From the NCBI RefSeq assembly GCF_900129765.1, contig NZ_FQWU01000002.1, positions 1,488,001 to 1,552,000 on the forward strand: a DNA stretch of 64,000 nt, given 5' to 3'. This document shows positions 19,527 through 28,620 of the stretch, one piece after another. Each line of letters opens with the position of its first letter. Position 1 is the stretch's first letter. The notes beneath the pieces are model-generated. The model made no database searches. It was not told the origin of the DNA and was given only the letters and a program-made list of their open reading frames with translations. This DNA is from Massilia sp. CF038 (lineage in GTDB: Bacteria; Pseudomonadota; Gammaproteobacteria; Burkholderiales; Burkholderiaceae_D). Position numbers and translations under genes: made by a program.

Positions 19527-20942
19527 TTACAGCGAGTAGTACATGTCAAATTCAGCAGGGTGCGTGGTCATGCGCATGCGCTGCACGTCCTGCATCTTCA
19601 GTTCGATGTAGGCATCGATCATCGAATCGGAGAACACGCCGCCACGGGTCAGGAACTCGCGGTCCTTGTCCAGCGCTTCGAGCGCTTCTTCGAGCGACGA
19701 GCACACCGTTGGGATCAGCTTGTCTTCTTCCGGCGGTAGGTGGTACAGATCTTTGGAAGCGGCTTCGCCCGGGTGAATCTTGTTGGCGATACCGTCCAGA
19801 CCCGCCATCAGCAGCGAGGCGAAGCACAGGTACACGTTGGCCAGTGGATCCGGGAAACGGGTTTCAATGCGGCGGCCTTTTGGATTGGCCACGTGCGGAA
19901 TACGGATCGAAGCCGAACGGTTACGTGCCGAGTACGCCAGCTTGACCGGGGCTTCAAAGCCTGGCACCAGACGCTTGTACGAGTTGGTGCCTGGGTTGGT
20001 GATCGCATTCAGCGCCTTGGCGTGCTTGATGATGCCGCCGATGTAGTACAGCGCGTCGTCCGACAGACCGGCATAGCCGTCGCCAGCGAACAGGTTCTTG
20101 CCGTCTTTCCAGATCGACTGGTGCACGTGCATGCCCGAACCGTTGTCGCCAACGATTGGTTTTGGCATGAAGGTGGCGGTCTTGCCGTAGCTGTGGGCCA
20201 CGTTCCAGACCACGTACTTCAGGTTCTGGGTCCAGTCGGCGCGCTCAACCAGGGTCGAGAACTTGGTGCCGATTTCGTTCTGGCCAGCGCCAGCAACTTC
20301 GTGGTGGTGCACTTCAACTGGAATGCCCATGGCTTCCAGGATCAGGCACATTTCCGAACGCATGTCCTGGAACGAATCAACTGGTGGCACTGGGAAGTAG
20401 CCGCCCTTGACGGTTGGACGGTGGCCGCTGTTGCCGCCTTCGGTCTTGGCATCGGTGGCCCACGACGATTCATCCGAATCGATCTTGACGAAGCAGCCCG
20501 ACATGTCGATCTTCCAGCGCACGCTGTCGAAGATGAAGAATTCTGGTTCCGGACCGAAGAAGGCGGTGTCGCCAATGCCGGTCGACTTCAGGTAGGCTTC
20601 GGCGCGCTTGGCGATCGAGCGTGGATCACGGTCGTAGCCCTTGCCGTCCGACGGTTCGATCACGTCGCACTGCATGAACAGGGTGGTTTCTTCCATGAAC
20701 GGGTCAATGTTCGCGGTGTTTGGATCCGGCATCAGCAGCATGTCCGACGCTTCAATGCCCTTCCAGCCGGCGATCGACGAACCGTCGAAAGCGTGGCCCG
20801 ACTCAAACTTGTCGAGGTCGAAGTGGGAAATCGGCACGGTCACGTGCTGTTCTTTACCACGGGTGTCGGCGAAGCGGAAATCAACGAATTTGACTTCGTT
20901 GTCTTTTGCCATTTTCAAGACTTCTGCGGCGGTCATTGCCAT
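19527..20942 (-). CDS. glnA: Glutamine synthetase, type I
   Basis: GlnA makes glutamine from glutamate, ammonia and ATP as a dodecamer; it is the main ammonia-assimilating enzyme. The 471-residue protein (ATG at 20942, AGGAG upstream) has the type I length. It shows [19 protein letters not shown] near the N terminus, the metal-binding EPEFF, and [25 protein letters not shown] and [17 protein letters not shown] follow. The adenylylation tyrosine is Tyr400 in [10 protein letters not shown], so control by GlnE is expected. A sigma-54 promoter and NtrC-like boxes lie upstream. The start at 20987 was rejected because it lacks a ribosome-binding site. Confidence 0.97.
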   Translation of the reverse strand: MAMTAAEVLKMAKDNEVKFVDFRFADTRGKEQHVTVPISHFDLDKFESGHAFDGSSIAGWKGIEASDMLLMPDPNTANIDPFMEETTLFMQCDVIEPSDGKGYDRDPRSIAKRAEAYLKSTGIGDTAFFGPEPEFFIFDSVRWKIDMSGCFVKIDSDESSWATDAKTEGGNSGHRPTVKGGYFPVPPVDSFQDMRSEMCLILEAMGIPVEVHHHEVAGAGQNEIGTKFSTLVERADWTQNLKYVVWNVAHSYGKTATFMPKPIVGDNGSGMHVHQSIWKDGKNLFAGDGYAGLSDDALYYIGGIIKHAKALNAITNPGTNSYKRLVPGFEAPVKLAYSARNRSASIRIPHVANPKGRRIETRFPDPLANVYLCFASLLMAGLDGIANKIHPGEAASKDLYHLPPEEDKLIPTVCSSLEEALEALDKDREFLTRGGVFSDSMIDAYIELKMQDVQRMRMTTHPAEFDMYYSL

Positions 20943-21005
20943 GCGTATTTCTCCTAATTGAAATGGGGACTTGCCGACGGGCGACAAAACTCAGAGGGGA
21001 CAGAA

Positions 21006-21021
21006 AGCAGAAACTGTGCCA
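21006..21021 (-). promoter_or_regulatory. Sigma-54 promoter of glnA
   Basis: On the minus strand TGGCACAGTTTCTGCT has the -24 GG and -12 GC at the exact sigma-54 spacing (consensus TGGCAC-N5-TTGC with one mismatch). It lies 64-79 bases before the glnA start, which places transcription start near 20995. Confidence 0.85.
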
Positions 21022-21157
21022 GCATAATTGGCATGAGCAAATGCAGATTGCGTCGTTGAATGTGCTGGCAATTGATCCTAAAATTGCGTGTTCCTGTTTT
21101 GACATCGAAATTGCGCGAGGTCAATCGCGCACAACTCTGGTGCAATCGAATAAATTT

Positions 21158-21172
21158 GCACCGATTTGATGC
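21158..21172. promoter_or_regulatory. NtrC-box-like site, promoter-proximal
   Basis: GCACC-GATTT-GATGC matches the NtrC consensus GCACC-N5-GGTGC at all but one base of the arms. It is about 140 bases upstream of the glnA sigma-54 promoter, a normal enhancer distance. Confidence 0.7.
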
Positions 21173-21196
21173 GTTTTGCACGAAAACGGGCAAAAT

Positions 21197-21211
21197 GCAT
21201 CGGGCTGGTGC
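21197..21211. promoter_or_regulatory. NtrC-box-like site, promoter-distal
   Basis: GCATC-GGGCT-GGTGC matches the NtrC consensus with one arm mismatch. It lies 39 bases from the other box, close to four helical turns, so two NtrC dimers could bind side by side. It is also 46 bases from the start of the divergent rhodanese gene. Confidence 0.7.
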
Positions 21212-21256
21212 AAGCGTCGCCTATCTTAAACCACCTATTGTCCTTTGGAGCAGCAA

Positions 21257-21715
21257 ATGAGCACAGTCGACCAAGTATTAGCCGCCGCCCGCGAGCGTGC
21301 GCCGGGTGCAGGGTATGCGGGAGCGGTCACGCCAGCCGAAGCGTTTGCGCTGGTGCAGGCTGACCCACGGATGAAGTTGATCGATGTGCGCACCAATGCC
21401 GAGCGCGACTGGGTCGGACGGGTGCTGCTGCCCGAGGCCCAGCACGGCGCAGTGCAGTGGAGTACCTATCCGGGCGGCGTGCCCAATCCCGACTTTGTGG
21501 CGCAGCTCGATGCCGTGGCCAACAAGGACGACGTGCTGCTGTTCCTGTGCCGCTCCGGCGTGCGCTCGCGCCACGCGGCCACGCTGGCGACGCAGCACGG
21601 CTACGCCAACAGCTTCGATATTCTTGAAGGCTTCGAAGGTGACAAGGATGCCGAAGGCCACCGCAAAAATGTCGGCGGCTGGTGCAAGGCCGGCCTGCCG
21701 TGGGCGGGCGCCTAA
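21257..21715 (+). CDS. Rhodanese-like sulfurtransferase
   Basis: A 152-residue single-domain rhodanese. It starts at the ATG at 21257 with GGAG before it. The domain has LIDVRTNAERDWVG, typical of the first rhodanese signature, and the catalytic cysteine in LFLCRSGVRS (Cys98). GFEGDKDAEGHR and the WCKAGLPW tail follow, as in many single-domain betaproteobacterial rhodaneses. Such enzymes move sulfane sulfur from thiosulfate or persulfides to acceptors, including cyanide in vitro. It is divergent from glnA and shares the 314-base control region with it, so NtrC could affect it; this is inference. Confidence 0.92.
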   Translation: MSTVDQVLAAARERAPGAGYAGAVTPAEAFALVQADPRMKLIDVRTNAERDWVGRVLLPEAQHGAVQWSTYPGGVPNPDFVAQLDAVANKDDVLLFLCRSGVRSRHAATLATQHGYANSFDILEGFEGDKDAEGHRKNVGGWCKAGLPWAGA

Positions 21716-21729
21716 GACACGAACAGATG

Positions 21730-21818
21730 CACATCGCCCTCGCGCAGGCGGGGGCCCATGCCACCTCACCGAATTCCCAAAGGTGGCATGGGTCCCCGCC
21801 TGCGCGAGGACGATGCGG
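21730..21818. repeat. Dispersed palindromic repeat, full copy
   Basis: CATCGCCCTCGCGCAGG pairs with CCTGCGCGAGGACGATG; the inner arms CCATGCCACCT / AGGTGGCATGG are fully complementary. It begins 15 bases after the rhodanese stop and could act as its terminator. Confidence 0.9.
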
Positions 21819-21901
21819 GGCCGCCATCCACACTACAACAACAGACACAGTCGATACTGCTGGCGCAGCTGGTGGAACCAGACCAAAGGCTGACGCGGAA
21901 A

Positions 21902-22195
21902 TCAGGCCCGCTGATGCTTGTTAATGCTCGCAATACCGAGTTCCATTTTTTGGCGTGCTGACGAATTCGCGGAATGCACCCGCATTTTCGGAGGAACAAA
22001 TCCGCGGGTGATCACGGCTTCCTCTACCCACAACACCACGTCATAGCCAGTACCGCGTACGTCATCGCCCAGATCGTGATCCAGGCTCAATTCGGTAACC
22101 TGGCCCGTTTCAAGAAGCGCGATTGCTTCGTCGGGCCAGTAGACGCGATGCCAGCCATCGGGCGTCGCTCTCTCATCGTCCAGGTAAACTTTCAT
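21902..22195 (-). CDS. Small receiver-like protein, cREC (cyclic-phosphate processing) family
   Basis: A 97-residue protein whose whole length resembles the cREC family, a receiver-fold group predicted to act on cyclic phosphates. It has MKVYLDDERATPDGW with the paired acidic residues Asp6-Asp7 of a receiver pocket. WPDEAIALLETG, LSLDHDLGDD, GTGYDVVLWVEEAV and RVHSANSSARQKME follow. In ordinary receivers the second Asp would be phosphorylated; here DHDLGDD replaces the usual arrangement. The family name rests on comparative genomics, not on a proven reaction. The next gene on the minus strand (RNA ligase excluded) is a membrane protein 37 bases away. Confidence 0.82.
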   Translation of the reverse strand: MKVYLDDERATPDGWHRVYWPDEAIALLETGQVTELSLDHDLGDDVRGTGYDVVLWVEEAVITRGFVPPKMRVHSANSSARQKMELGIASINKHQRA

Positions 22196-22232
22196 CGCGC
22201 CCGCACCTCATCACTGATCGATTCTGGGAAAA

Positions 22233-22715
22233 TCATGCCGGCGGGGATGCCGCGGTCTTCACATTTTTATGCATCAACAACTTCACCGAAAAGCTGTTTT
22301 TCAATACCGGGACATTGTTGATTTTGCTTTCAAACAGCTTCACGGCAGCACGCCGTTTTGGACCAGACCAGGACCCAGGCCGGTACATCACGAAGCGCTT
22401 GCCGTCCCCGTGCAACAACATCATGCCATTCCTGCTGAATTCGATGCTCCGCACCTCGCGCCACAAGATACGGTAGTGGCCAAAGCGATTGATGTCGCTA
22501 ATGCCTTCTTCGTCCAGCTCCAAGCGCCCGCCCGCGATCAGGATATAGGCGCCAAACAAGATGAAGGCACAGAAAAGCAGAGCGGGACCGACCTGTCCCG
22601 CAAGAATTGACGCTGTAGCAAAGAGCATGAAAAACACAATACCGATCCAGGCCATGATCTTCGGGCCGGCGAAATCAACCTGCAGCGGCTTGGCCCGCCT
22701 GAAACCTGAAGTCAT
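22233..22715 (-). CDS. PH-like membrane protein of unknown function
   Basis: A 160-residue protein with two adjacent transmembrane helices (about residues 19-62: IMAWIGIVFFMLFATASIL and ALLFCAFILFGAYILIAGG). A soluble part follows (RLELDEEGISDINRFGHYRILWREV to the end) that resembles bacterial PH-like domains. No catalytic motif is seen. The start codon is three bases from the stop of the TAXI gene upstream on the same strand, so they probably form an operon. Function unknown. Confidence 0.78.
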   Translation of the reverse strand: MTSGFRRAKPLQVDFAGPKIMAWIGIVFFMLFATASILAGQVGPALLFCAFILFGAYILIAGGRLELDEEGISDINRFGHYRILWREVRSIEFSRNGMMLLHGDGKRFVMYRPGSWSGPKRRAAVKLFESKINNVPVLKNSFSVKLLMHKNVKTAASPPA

Positions 22716-22718
22716 ACG

Positions 22719-24092
22719 TTACGCGCCGGCCTTATGCAAACCAGTCGTGGGAACCGCGGCATTCATCGCATTCCTCACCCGCTGCCGCACAAAGTTGATG
22801 TGGCTGCGCAGCCCATACAGACCATCGGCAAACGCCAGTGGAATGGAAATCTGATTCACCAGTTCTTCAATTTCATCGAGCCGCTTGAGCAAGCCTTCGC
22901 ACTGGACCGGATCGCCCTGGGCTGTTTCCAGCTCCTGTTCCACGGTGCGCAATTGACCATACCAGCGGTACACGCGCGAGCGGATGCGCCACACATACAG
23001 CGGCGGCACCACTTTCGACAGCGGCAGCACCAGGGCAGCCAGCGCCACCACCACAACCCACATGCGGTCGAGGAAATTGGCCATCCAGAAGCTCATATAC
23101 CGCTGCAGCATCGGCGGGCCATCCTTGTAGAACTTGGCCGCCTCGTGCGCAACCGGAATCTCGGTGTAGCGGGCCGACGGGAACTGCCCCTGCTGCTGGA
23201 ACCAGCCGGTGCCGCCATGAATCGCCGTGGCTGACTGCACAAACAGATCAACCAGCGCCGGGTGGATATCTTCGCGCGCGACCAGCGTGGCAGTCGGCGC
23301 GATCAAATGGTAATCCTGCGACGGAATGTCGCGTCCCACGTCCACAATCCCGCGCGGCAGCACCACGTGCGTCATGTAAGGCAGGCGCCGCGTATAAGCC
23401 TCGGCCTGGGTGAAATTGAATAATTTGATGCCTGGCGTTTGCAGCAGCATTTGCACCAGCAGCGCGTCCGGGCCGGACGAGAACACCAGGCCATCGATGC
23501 GCCCTTCCAGCAGTTCCACGGTGGCCGGCGTATTTTCCAGCGCACCCATGGTCAGATCGGCGGGTTCCACGCCATTCAAGGCCAGCACCTGGCGGAACAT
23601 TTTCGGCACACCCGTGCCTTCCGGTCCAACATTGATCTTCAAGCCTTTGAGCTGGGTAAGCTGGTCTACCGCCACAGGCTCGCGCAGGAACAGCCAGACC
23701 GGTTCGGTGAACAGGCTGCCCAGTGAGACCAGGCCCTTGCGCTGCGCCTCCGCCTCTTCGGTGGAGCCGCTTTGCACGAAGGCGATATCGACCTTGCCGT
23801 CGTTCAGGCGCTGCAGATTCTCCTGCGAGCCCAGCGAGGGCACCAGGGTAACCTTGATCTTGTGCTTGGCCATCGCGGCCACGTATTTTTTGCCCAGTTC
23901 CTCATAGGCGCTGTTTTCCTGCCCGGTGGCCAGGGTGACCGCCCGCGGTGGGGTCGGATCGACCAGGAAATAGGCCAGCACGCACAGCGCGGCAATGGTC
24001 AGGACAGTGGGACCGGTGGCGGCAACCAGGTCCTTGAAGGAGAACTGGGTAAACTTCCGGATTTTGGACATGGCGAGTTGCAGTGGTTTCAT
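22719..24092 (-). CDS. TAXI-family TRAP-type solute-binding protein, membrane-anchored
   Basis: About 457 residues. A signal-anchor helix (about 28-48: LVAATGPTVLTIAALCVLAYFL) is followed by the TAXI periplasmic binding fold (VTLATGQENSAYEELGKKY, AFVQSGSTEEAEA, INVGPEGTGVPKMFRQVL). A second transmembrane helix (WVVVVALAALVLPLSKVV) and a C-terminal cytosolic helix then follow. TAXI proteins usually feed fused TRAP permeases, but no TRAP permease is nearby, and the C-terminal membrane anchor is not usual for a free binding protein. A signalling or orphan uptake role is possible. Start sites at 24113, 24092 and 24071 lack a strong ribosome-binding site; 24092 is a compromise. Confidence 0.82.
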   Translation of the reverse strand: MKPLQLAMSKIRKFTQFSFKDLVAATGPTVLTIAALCVLAYFLVDPTPPRAVTLATGQENSAYEELGKKYVAAMAKHKIKVTLVPSLGSQENLQRLNDGKVDIAFVQSGSTEEAEAQRKGLVSLGSLFTEPVWLFLREPVAVDQLTQLKGLKINVGPEGTGVPKMFRQVLALNGVEPADLTMGALENTPATVELLEGRIDGLVFSSGPDALLVQMLLQTPGIKLFNFTQAEAYTRRLPYMTHVVLPRGIVDVGRDIPSQDYHLIAPTATLVAREDIHPALVDLFVQSATAIHGGTGWFQQQGQFPSARYTEIPVAHEAAKFYKDGPPMLQRYMSFWMANFLDRMWVVVVALAALVLPLSKVVPPLYVWRIRSRVYRWYGQLRTVEQELETAQGDPVQCEGLLKRLDEIEELVNQISIPLAFADGLYGLRSHINFVRQRVRNAMNAAVPTTGLHKAGA

Positions 24093-24143
24093 GGACTGGG
24101 ACAATGCCAACATTCTATGAAACTTGCAAGCTTTACCGTCGCC

Positions 24144-24229
24144 TCATCGCCCTCGCGAAGGCGGGGGCCCATGCCACGTCACCGAATTCGGACAAATGGC
24201 ATAGGCCCCCGCCTGCGCGAGGGCGATGT
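24144..24229. repeat. Dispersed palindromic repeat, full copy
   Basis: CATCGCCCTCGCGAAGG pairs with CCTGCGCGAGGGCGATG with an inner stem around CCATGCCA / TGGCATAGG. It lies between the start of the TAXI gene and the stop of the penicillin-binding gene. Confidence 0.9.
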
Positions 24230-24262
24230 AGCTACTCTCGCTTTCTGCGCTTTATGCGTGGC

Positions 24263-27200
24263 TCAGCGCACGCAGGCTTTGCCCACCGTATCCTTCGGCG
24301 GTTCGATCATCGGCATCAGCGTCGGCGCCAGGGTCGTGAGCAGTTGCACCGGCAATGCGCTGGTAAAGTCGTAATTACCCGCCTCCGGCCCGTGCACATA
24401 CGCCGTCATACTGCCAAAGAAGCGCTCACCAATATTGAAGACGAAGGTCGCAGACCGGTTCACAAAGCGCGATTCGATCAGACGGCCACCCGCGCCATAC
24501 ACCTCGAAACGCTGGTCACCAGTACCGGTTTTGCCACCGACGGCGATAATCGAACCGTCCGCCATCTTGAACGCCGCCTTGACACGCTTGGCGGTACCTT
24601 CCGACACCACGGCGCGAATCGCATCGGCAGCAGCCCGCGCCACCGCTTCGGACAGAATCCGTTCGCCCACTGGCGCCTTGGAATGGCGCACCAGCGTTTC
24701 GTACGGCGTGGCAGCGGCAAAGTGCAGCGAATCGATGCGCTCCACCGGCTTGCGTATGCCCTGGTTGACGATAATGCCCATCATTTCGGCCAATGCAGCC
24801 GGACGGTCAGCGGACGCGCCCAGCGTGGTGGCATACGACGGCACCAGCGAATCGAAGGGATAACCCATGCGCTTCCATTGCGCGTGAATCTTCAGGAAGG
24901 CTTCCATTTCCAACAGGCCGGCAATGCGCCGGTCCTGGGCGTGCTTGCGGTGGGTGTTGAACAGCCACGCATACACTTCCTGGCGCTGCTTGGCACTGGC
25001 GCTGACCACGTCGGCAAACTTGGCCTTTTCGTGCTCACGCATGTACCCGACCAGCCACAGTTCCAGCGGGTGGATGGTAGCTAGGTAACCGCGATCGGCC
25101 AGCGACATGGTGGTTGGCGCATATTGCTCGTACATGCGGGCGATACGTTCGTCCGGCACTTCGTTCTTCGACTCGAGGTTGTCGTTGATGAAGTCTCCGA
25201 ACTCCTTGACCGAGGCATTCGGGTAAATCGTGCGATGCACGTTCGCCAGCCGCACCGGCGTTTTACGCATACTGGCCAGCAGCACCTTTTGCGCTTCGTC
25301 GGCCGTCTTGTTGCGGTACTTGTTATAGAAGCGGCCCAGGAACTCCTGTCCTTCACGGTCCGCGAAACGGGCAAGGTATTCAGCCCGGCGCGGATCGTCG
25401 GCGTCGGCCAGCAGCGCGGCTGAAGAACCAGGTAGCTGGAACATGTAGTAACGGACCACGTCGCGCATCAGGCGCACGAAGACCAGGTTGGTCGAGCTTT
25501 TCAGCGCGTCGCGTACCGGCATGATCTTCTTGTCATCGAGCTTGCTGAAGTTACCAAAGGTATGCAGACCGCCACCCGTGAAGAAGCCTTCGAACGGGCT
25601 GGCTGAATACTTGCGGTCCAGCGCTGCCGCCAGCATCGCAGGCAAGCCGCGGTCGCCATTTTTGGGCAGGTTCAGGAAGTAAGCAATGCCCCACTGCGAC
25701 AGCAGGTCCTTGGGATCGACCACGGTCTTTTTCAGTTCCGCCGCGTCCATCGGCTCGAAGCGCTGGTGCAGCTGGTCGACGATGTCGAGGTAGGTGACCA
25801 AGGTGCGCAGCTTGGCCGTGGAACCCAGATCGAGCTTGGCGCCTTCATTGATGTCCAGTGGCTGGTCGTAGTTATCGGTCTGCACGCGCAAATAGTTAAC
25901 GTTCTCGCCGCGTTCCATGAGCGTAAAGCTGTAGACCACATTGGCCGGATCGCCATTGCCCAGCATGCCCTTGCCGGTCAGGCCAGCCGCTGCTGCCGCA
26001 TCGGCGTCGCGCAGGTTGCGCAGCGCCGCGGTGACTGCTTTCTGCGCGTCGGAATCGAGAGTACTCACCACCGACAGGTCGAGCCGGTCGAGGTTATACA
26101 GGCGGCCGTCGCCCAGCAAACTGCCCAGGTGGGTACGCACGGCGTTGGTCGCTTTGCGCGAGACGAAGGTGTTGGCCGCCGGGGGCAGCACGCCCGAGCC
26201 TTGCGACGGCTCCAGCTTGACCTTCAGGGCCGCATCGCGCAGCGCCGGGGTAATCACTCCGGCCTGGGCCAGCACCTTCAAGTGCGTGTTGGTCAGTGCT
26301 TCCAGGTCGTCCTTGCCGGCGCCCAGGTAGTGCGCCGGGCGGCGCTGGGCAATCATCAGCGACAGCGCCTGCTTGTAAGTGAGCGCTGCCTCGCGTGAGG
26401 TCGGATTGCCTTTCAGGGACGCTTTCATATCGTTGAAGTCGCGCCCATACCAGACCCACATGCCGTCGCCAATGCCGTTGACTTCGCCGTAGCCCAGCTT
26501 GGCCGACAGAGGCACCGTATTCAGATAGTCCACCACGATCTGACGCCGAGCCACGGTGGTGTCTTCGCCATACTGGTAGGCGCGCAGCGTGGCAGAACCC
26601 ATCTGGCGCAGTTTTTCCGACAGCGAACTGGTACGGCCGTCCGGTGAATGGCGGTATTTTTCGATCTGGGTGGCCAGCGTGCTGCCGCCGGCCGAGCGCT
26701 GATCGCTGCCGGTGAAGACATTGAGCGATTTGTCGAACACGGCCTTGCTGAAGCGGTCCCACTCGACAGCCGGATTGCGTTTCGGGTAAGTGGTATCAAG
26801 CAGTTCGCGGTTTTCGATGAACAGCAGGCTTTGCACCAGCAGCGTGGGCGCCTGCTCGAAGTTTTCGAAAAAGCGCTCAGGGTAGCGCGCAGCGAACAAC
26901 GGCTGGCTCTTGCAGTCGAGGATTTCCAGGCCGACCTTGGTCTTTTCGCGGTAGGTGGCAAACAGGCCCATGTCGGCCAGTTCGATCATCTTCGGCGAAA
27001 TGCGGGCTTGCGCTTCGATGTCGTAGTCGCGCTCCTTCAGTTTGCCCAGGTAGTCGGGCAAGTTGGCGTAACCGAGCCGCTCGTCGTACGGGCTGTCATG
27101 CGGGAAGCGGATCGCGTTGCTTGGCCCCTTTTCGACCTTGTAGCTGATTTTTTTGGCAATCTTGGAAAACACGCGTGCCTGCATGGACGAGGTACGCGAC

Positions 27201-27499
27201 TCGTTAATGGCCCACACCACGGCAACCGACAGCAGCATCAGCAACAGCAGGATCAGTGCGGGTTTGATACGGCTGCGCTTTTTGGGCGGCGTGGGCGCTG
27301 CTTCCTGCGGCGCGGATTCATTCTGCATGCCTTCACCATCTTCTTGTGGTCCCTCAGGCACCAGCGACAGGTGGGGATGCGGATAACTGAACGCGGGCTG
27401 ACCGCGTTCCTGCGAATTTGCCGACACGGCGCGGGCGCGTAACTTGCGTACTGCGCGCGCGACGATGCGGGGCCGTCGAAAACGACGATTACTTTCCAT
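24263..27499 (-). CDS. Bifunctional penicillin-binding protein-like (GT51 transglycosylase plus transpeptidase)
   Basis: A 1078-residue inner-membrane protein that should polymerise and cross-link peptidoglycan. A basic cytosolic tail (about 1-75) precedes one transmembrane helix (ALILLLLMLLSVAVVWAI). The GT51 part (about 190-360) keeps a catalytic-type glutamate in LLFIENRELL and has GGSTLATQIEKYRHS and IVVDYLNTVPLSAKLGYGEV. The transpeptidase part has SxxK in LGSTAKLRT (Ser560), SxN in LKSSTNLVF (about 668) and KTG in GGKTGTGD (about 990). The GT51 motifs are divergent from ordinary PBP1 (ENREL rather than EDxxF), and large extra segments lie between the transpeptidase motifs. Confidence 0.86.
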   Translation of the reverse strand: MESNRRFRRPRIVARAVRKLRARAVSANSQERGQPAFSYPHPHLSLVPEGPQEDGEGMQNESAPQEAAPTPPKKRSRIKPALILLLLMLLSVAVVWAINESRTSSMQARVFSKIAKKISYKVEKGPSNAIRFPHDSPYDERLGYANLPDYLGKLKERDYDIEAQARISPKMIELADMGLFATYREKTKVGLEILDCKSQPLFAARYPERFFENFEQAPTLLVQSLLFIENRELLDTTYPKRNPAVEWDRFSKAVFDKSLNVFTGSDQRSAGGSTLATQIEKYRHSPDGRTSSLSEKLRQMGSATLRAYQYGEDTTVARRQIVVDYLNTVPLSAKLGYGEVNGIGDGMWVWYGRDFNDMKASLKGNPTSREAALTYKQALSLMIAQRRPAHYLGAGKDDLEALTNTHLKVLAQAGVITPALRDAALKVKLEPSQGSGVLPPAANTFVSRKATNAVRTHLGSLLGDGRLYNLDRLDLSVVSTLDSDAQKAVTAALRNLRDADAAAAAGLTGKGMLGNGDPANVVYSFTLMERGENVNYLRVQTDNYDQPLDINEGAKLDLGSTAKLRTLVTYLDIVDQLHQRFEPMDAAELKKTVVDPKDLLSQWGIAYFLNLPKNGDRGLPAMLAAALDRKYSASPFEGFFTGGGLHTFGNFSKLDDKKIMPVRDALKSSTNLVFVRLMRDVVRYYMFQLPGSSAALLADADDPRRAEYLARFADREGQEFLGRFYNKYRNKTADEAQKVLLASMRKTPVRLANVHRTIYPNASVKEFGDFINDNLESKNEVPDERIARMYEQYAPTTMSLADRGYLATIHPLELWLVGYMREHEKAKFADVVSASAKQRQEVYAWLFNTHRKHAQDRRIAGLLEMEAFLKIHAQWKRMGYPFDSLVPSYATTLGASADRPAALAEMMGIIVNQGIRKPVERIDSLHFAAATPYETLVRHSKAPVGERILSEAVARAAADAIRAVVSEGTAKRVKAAFKMADGSIIAVGGKTGTGDQRFEVYGAGGRLIESRFVNRSATFVFNIGERFFGSMTAYVHGPEAGNYDFTSALPVQLLTTLAPTLMPMIEPPKDTVGKACVR

Positions 27500-27821
27500 G
27501 ATGGCTCAACCGGTTTGAATCAATCGTACCTGCGTTCACCGCATCAACCTTCGCCATCTGTGCAACAGGTTTCTCCAATGAGCGTGGTGGTCAATCGTAT
27601 TGCTTTGTTTATTCAAATTGTCACAGGAATTTTGCGATGAATTCCCGTGTACGCACGACTACCATTGCACCACATCGCAGGCAGCGGCACGAAGGTCTGT
27701 TCAATAAAAACTGAACTGCCTGTTTGTTTTTCGCAAAAAAACAACGGCTGAGTACACAGCATGAAAACATGCCTGCCGTTTTGTCATGCAACGGTCATCG
27801 AGCACCTGCATGACACACTGA
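27500..27821. other. Intergenic region between the penicillin-binding gene and the CinA-like gene
   Basis: These 322 bases hold no open frame I would call a gene. The left part must contain the promoter of the penicillin-binding gene (minus strand). An imperfect inverted repeat (GGAATTTTGCGATGAATTCC) lies at about 27626-27645. The right part holds the terminator at 27734-27782. Confidence 0.6.
27734..27782 (-). terminator. Probable terminator after the CinA-like gene
   Basis: On the minus strand AAACGGC pairs with GCCGTTGTTT around an inner GCATG-TTTT-CATGC hairpin, then a T-rich run follows. It begins 40 bases past the stop of the CinA-like gene. The outer stem has a gap, so confidence is moderate. 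Confidence 0.65.
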
Positions 27822-28607
27822 TCAGACCGGCTTGAATTCCACTTTCATGCGCGCCAGTTCGGCACACAGATGCGCAAACGCCGCCTTGGTTTGCTGCGCC
27901 TCGCCTTTCACGCCCAGCTCGATGTGGCGACGCGTCGTTGCATCACCCACACTTGGCAGACTGAACACCTTTACCGGTGCGTAGCTTGCCTCGATTGCGA
28001 CCATCAAGGGTGTGAGTTCCGACTCCGCTGCACCAAAAACAAGCACCGACTGCTCGCTGCGCGCTTCCAGATTAAACAGGTCGCTGTAGTGTTCATCGAG
28101 CACCCAGGCAATCATAGGCCAGGCCATGACCGGGAAACCTGGCACAAAATGATGATGCCCCACGGTGAAACCGGGCACCTTGTTGTACGGATTGGGAATC
28201 AGGCTGGCGCCACGGGGGAATTCGGCCATTTTCAGGCGGTGCAGATTGTCTGGCGTATCCAGCTCGGGTGTCTTGCCGGCTTCGAGGTACATCTCGCGGA
28301 TGCGCTCCTGAATCAGGCGCTTGCCTTCCGGATGCAGCTCAAGCGGCAAACCGAGCGCTTGCGCGGCGGCCTGGCGCGTATGGTCATCCGGCGTGGCGCC
28401 AATCCCGCCGCAGGAAAATACAATATCGCCGCTGGCCATGGTGCGCGCCAGGGTGGCGCTGATACGGGCCGGATCGTCGCCCAGATATTCCGCCCAGGCC
28501 AGTTGCAAACCGCGCTCGGCCAGCAGGGCCACCACTTTGGCAAAGTGCTGGTCCTGGCGCTTGCCGGACAGGATTTCGTCGCCAATGATAATCAGACCAA
28601 ATGCCAC
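27822..28607 (-). CDS. MoaB/Mog-domain protein, CinA N-terminal-like
   Basis: A 261-residue protein with the molybdopterin-binding (MoaB/Mog) fold seen at the N terminus of CinA. It begins with IIIGDEILSGKRQDQH and has FSCGGIGATPDDHTRQAAAQ. NKVPGFTVGHHHFVPGFPVM is also typical of this stand-alone group. The C-terminal nicotinamide-mononucleotide deamidase part of CinA is absent. The start is a GTG at 28607 with AGGGGG upstream. It lies 13 bases after the EI24 gene on the same strand, so the two are probably co-transcribed. The ligand and role are unproven. Confidence 0.86.
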   Translation of the reverse strand: MAFGLIIIGDEILSGKRQDQHFAKVVALLAERGLQLAWAEYLGDDPARISATLARTMASGDIVFSCGGIGATPDDHTRQAAAQALGLPLELHPEGKRLIQERIREMYLEAGKTPELDTPDNLHRLKMAEFPRGASLIPNPYNKVPGFTVGHHHFVPGFPVMAWPMIAWVLDEHYSDLFNLEARSEQSVLVFGAAESELTPLMVAIEASYAPVKVFSLPSVGDATTRRHIELGVKGEAQQTKAAFAHLCAELARMKVEFKPV

Positions 28608-28620
28608 CTTGCCCCCTTGA

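Noticed and set aside
21028-21045. Second sigma-54-like site on the plus strand (TGGCATGAGCAAATGC)
   Set aside because: The distance between GG and GC is one base too long for sigma-54 RNA polymerase.
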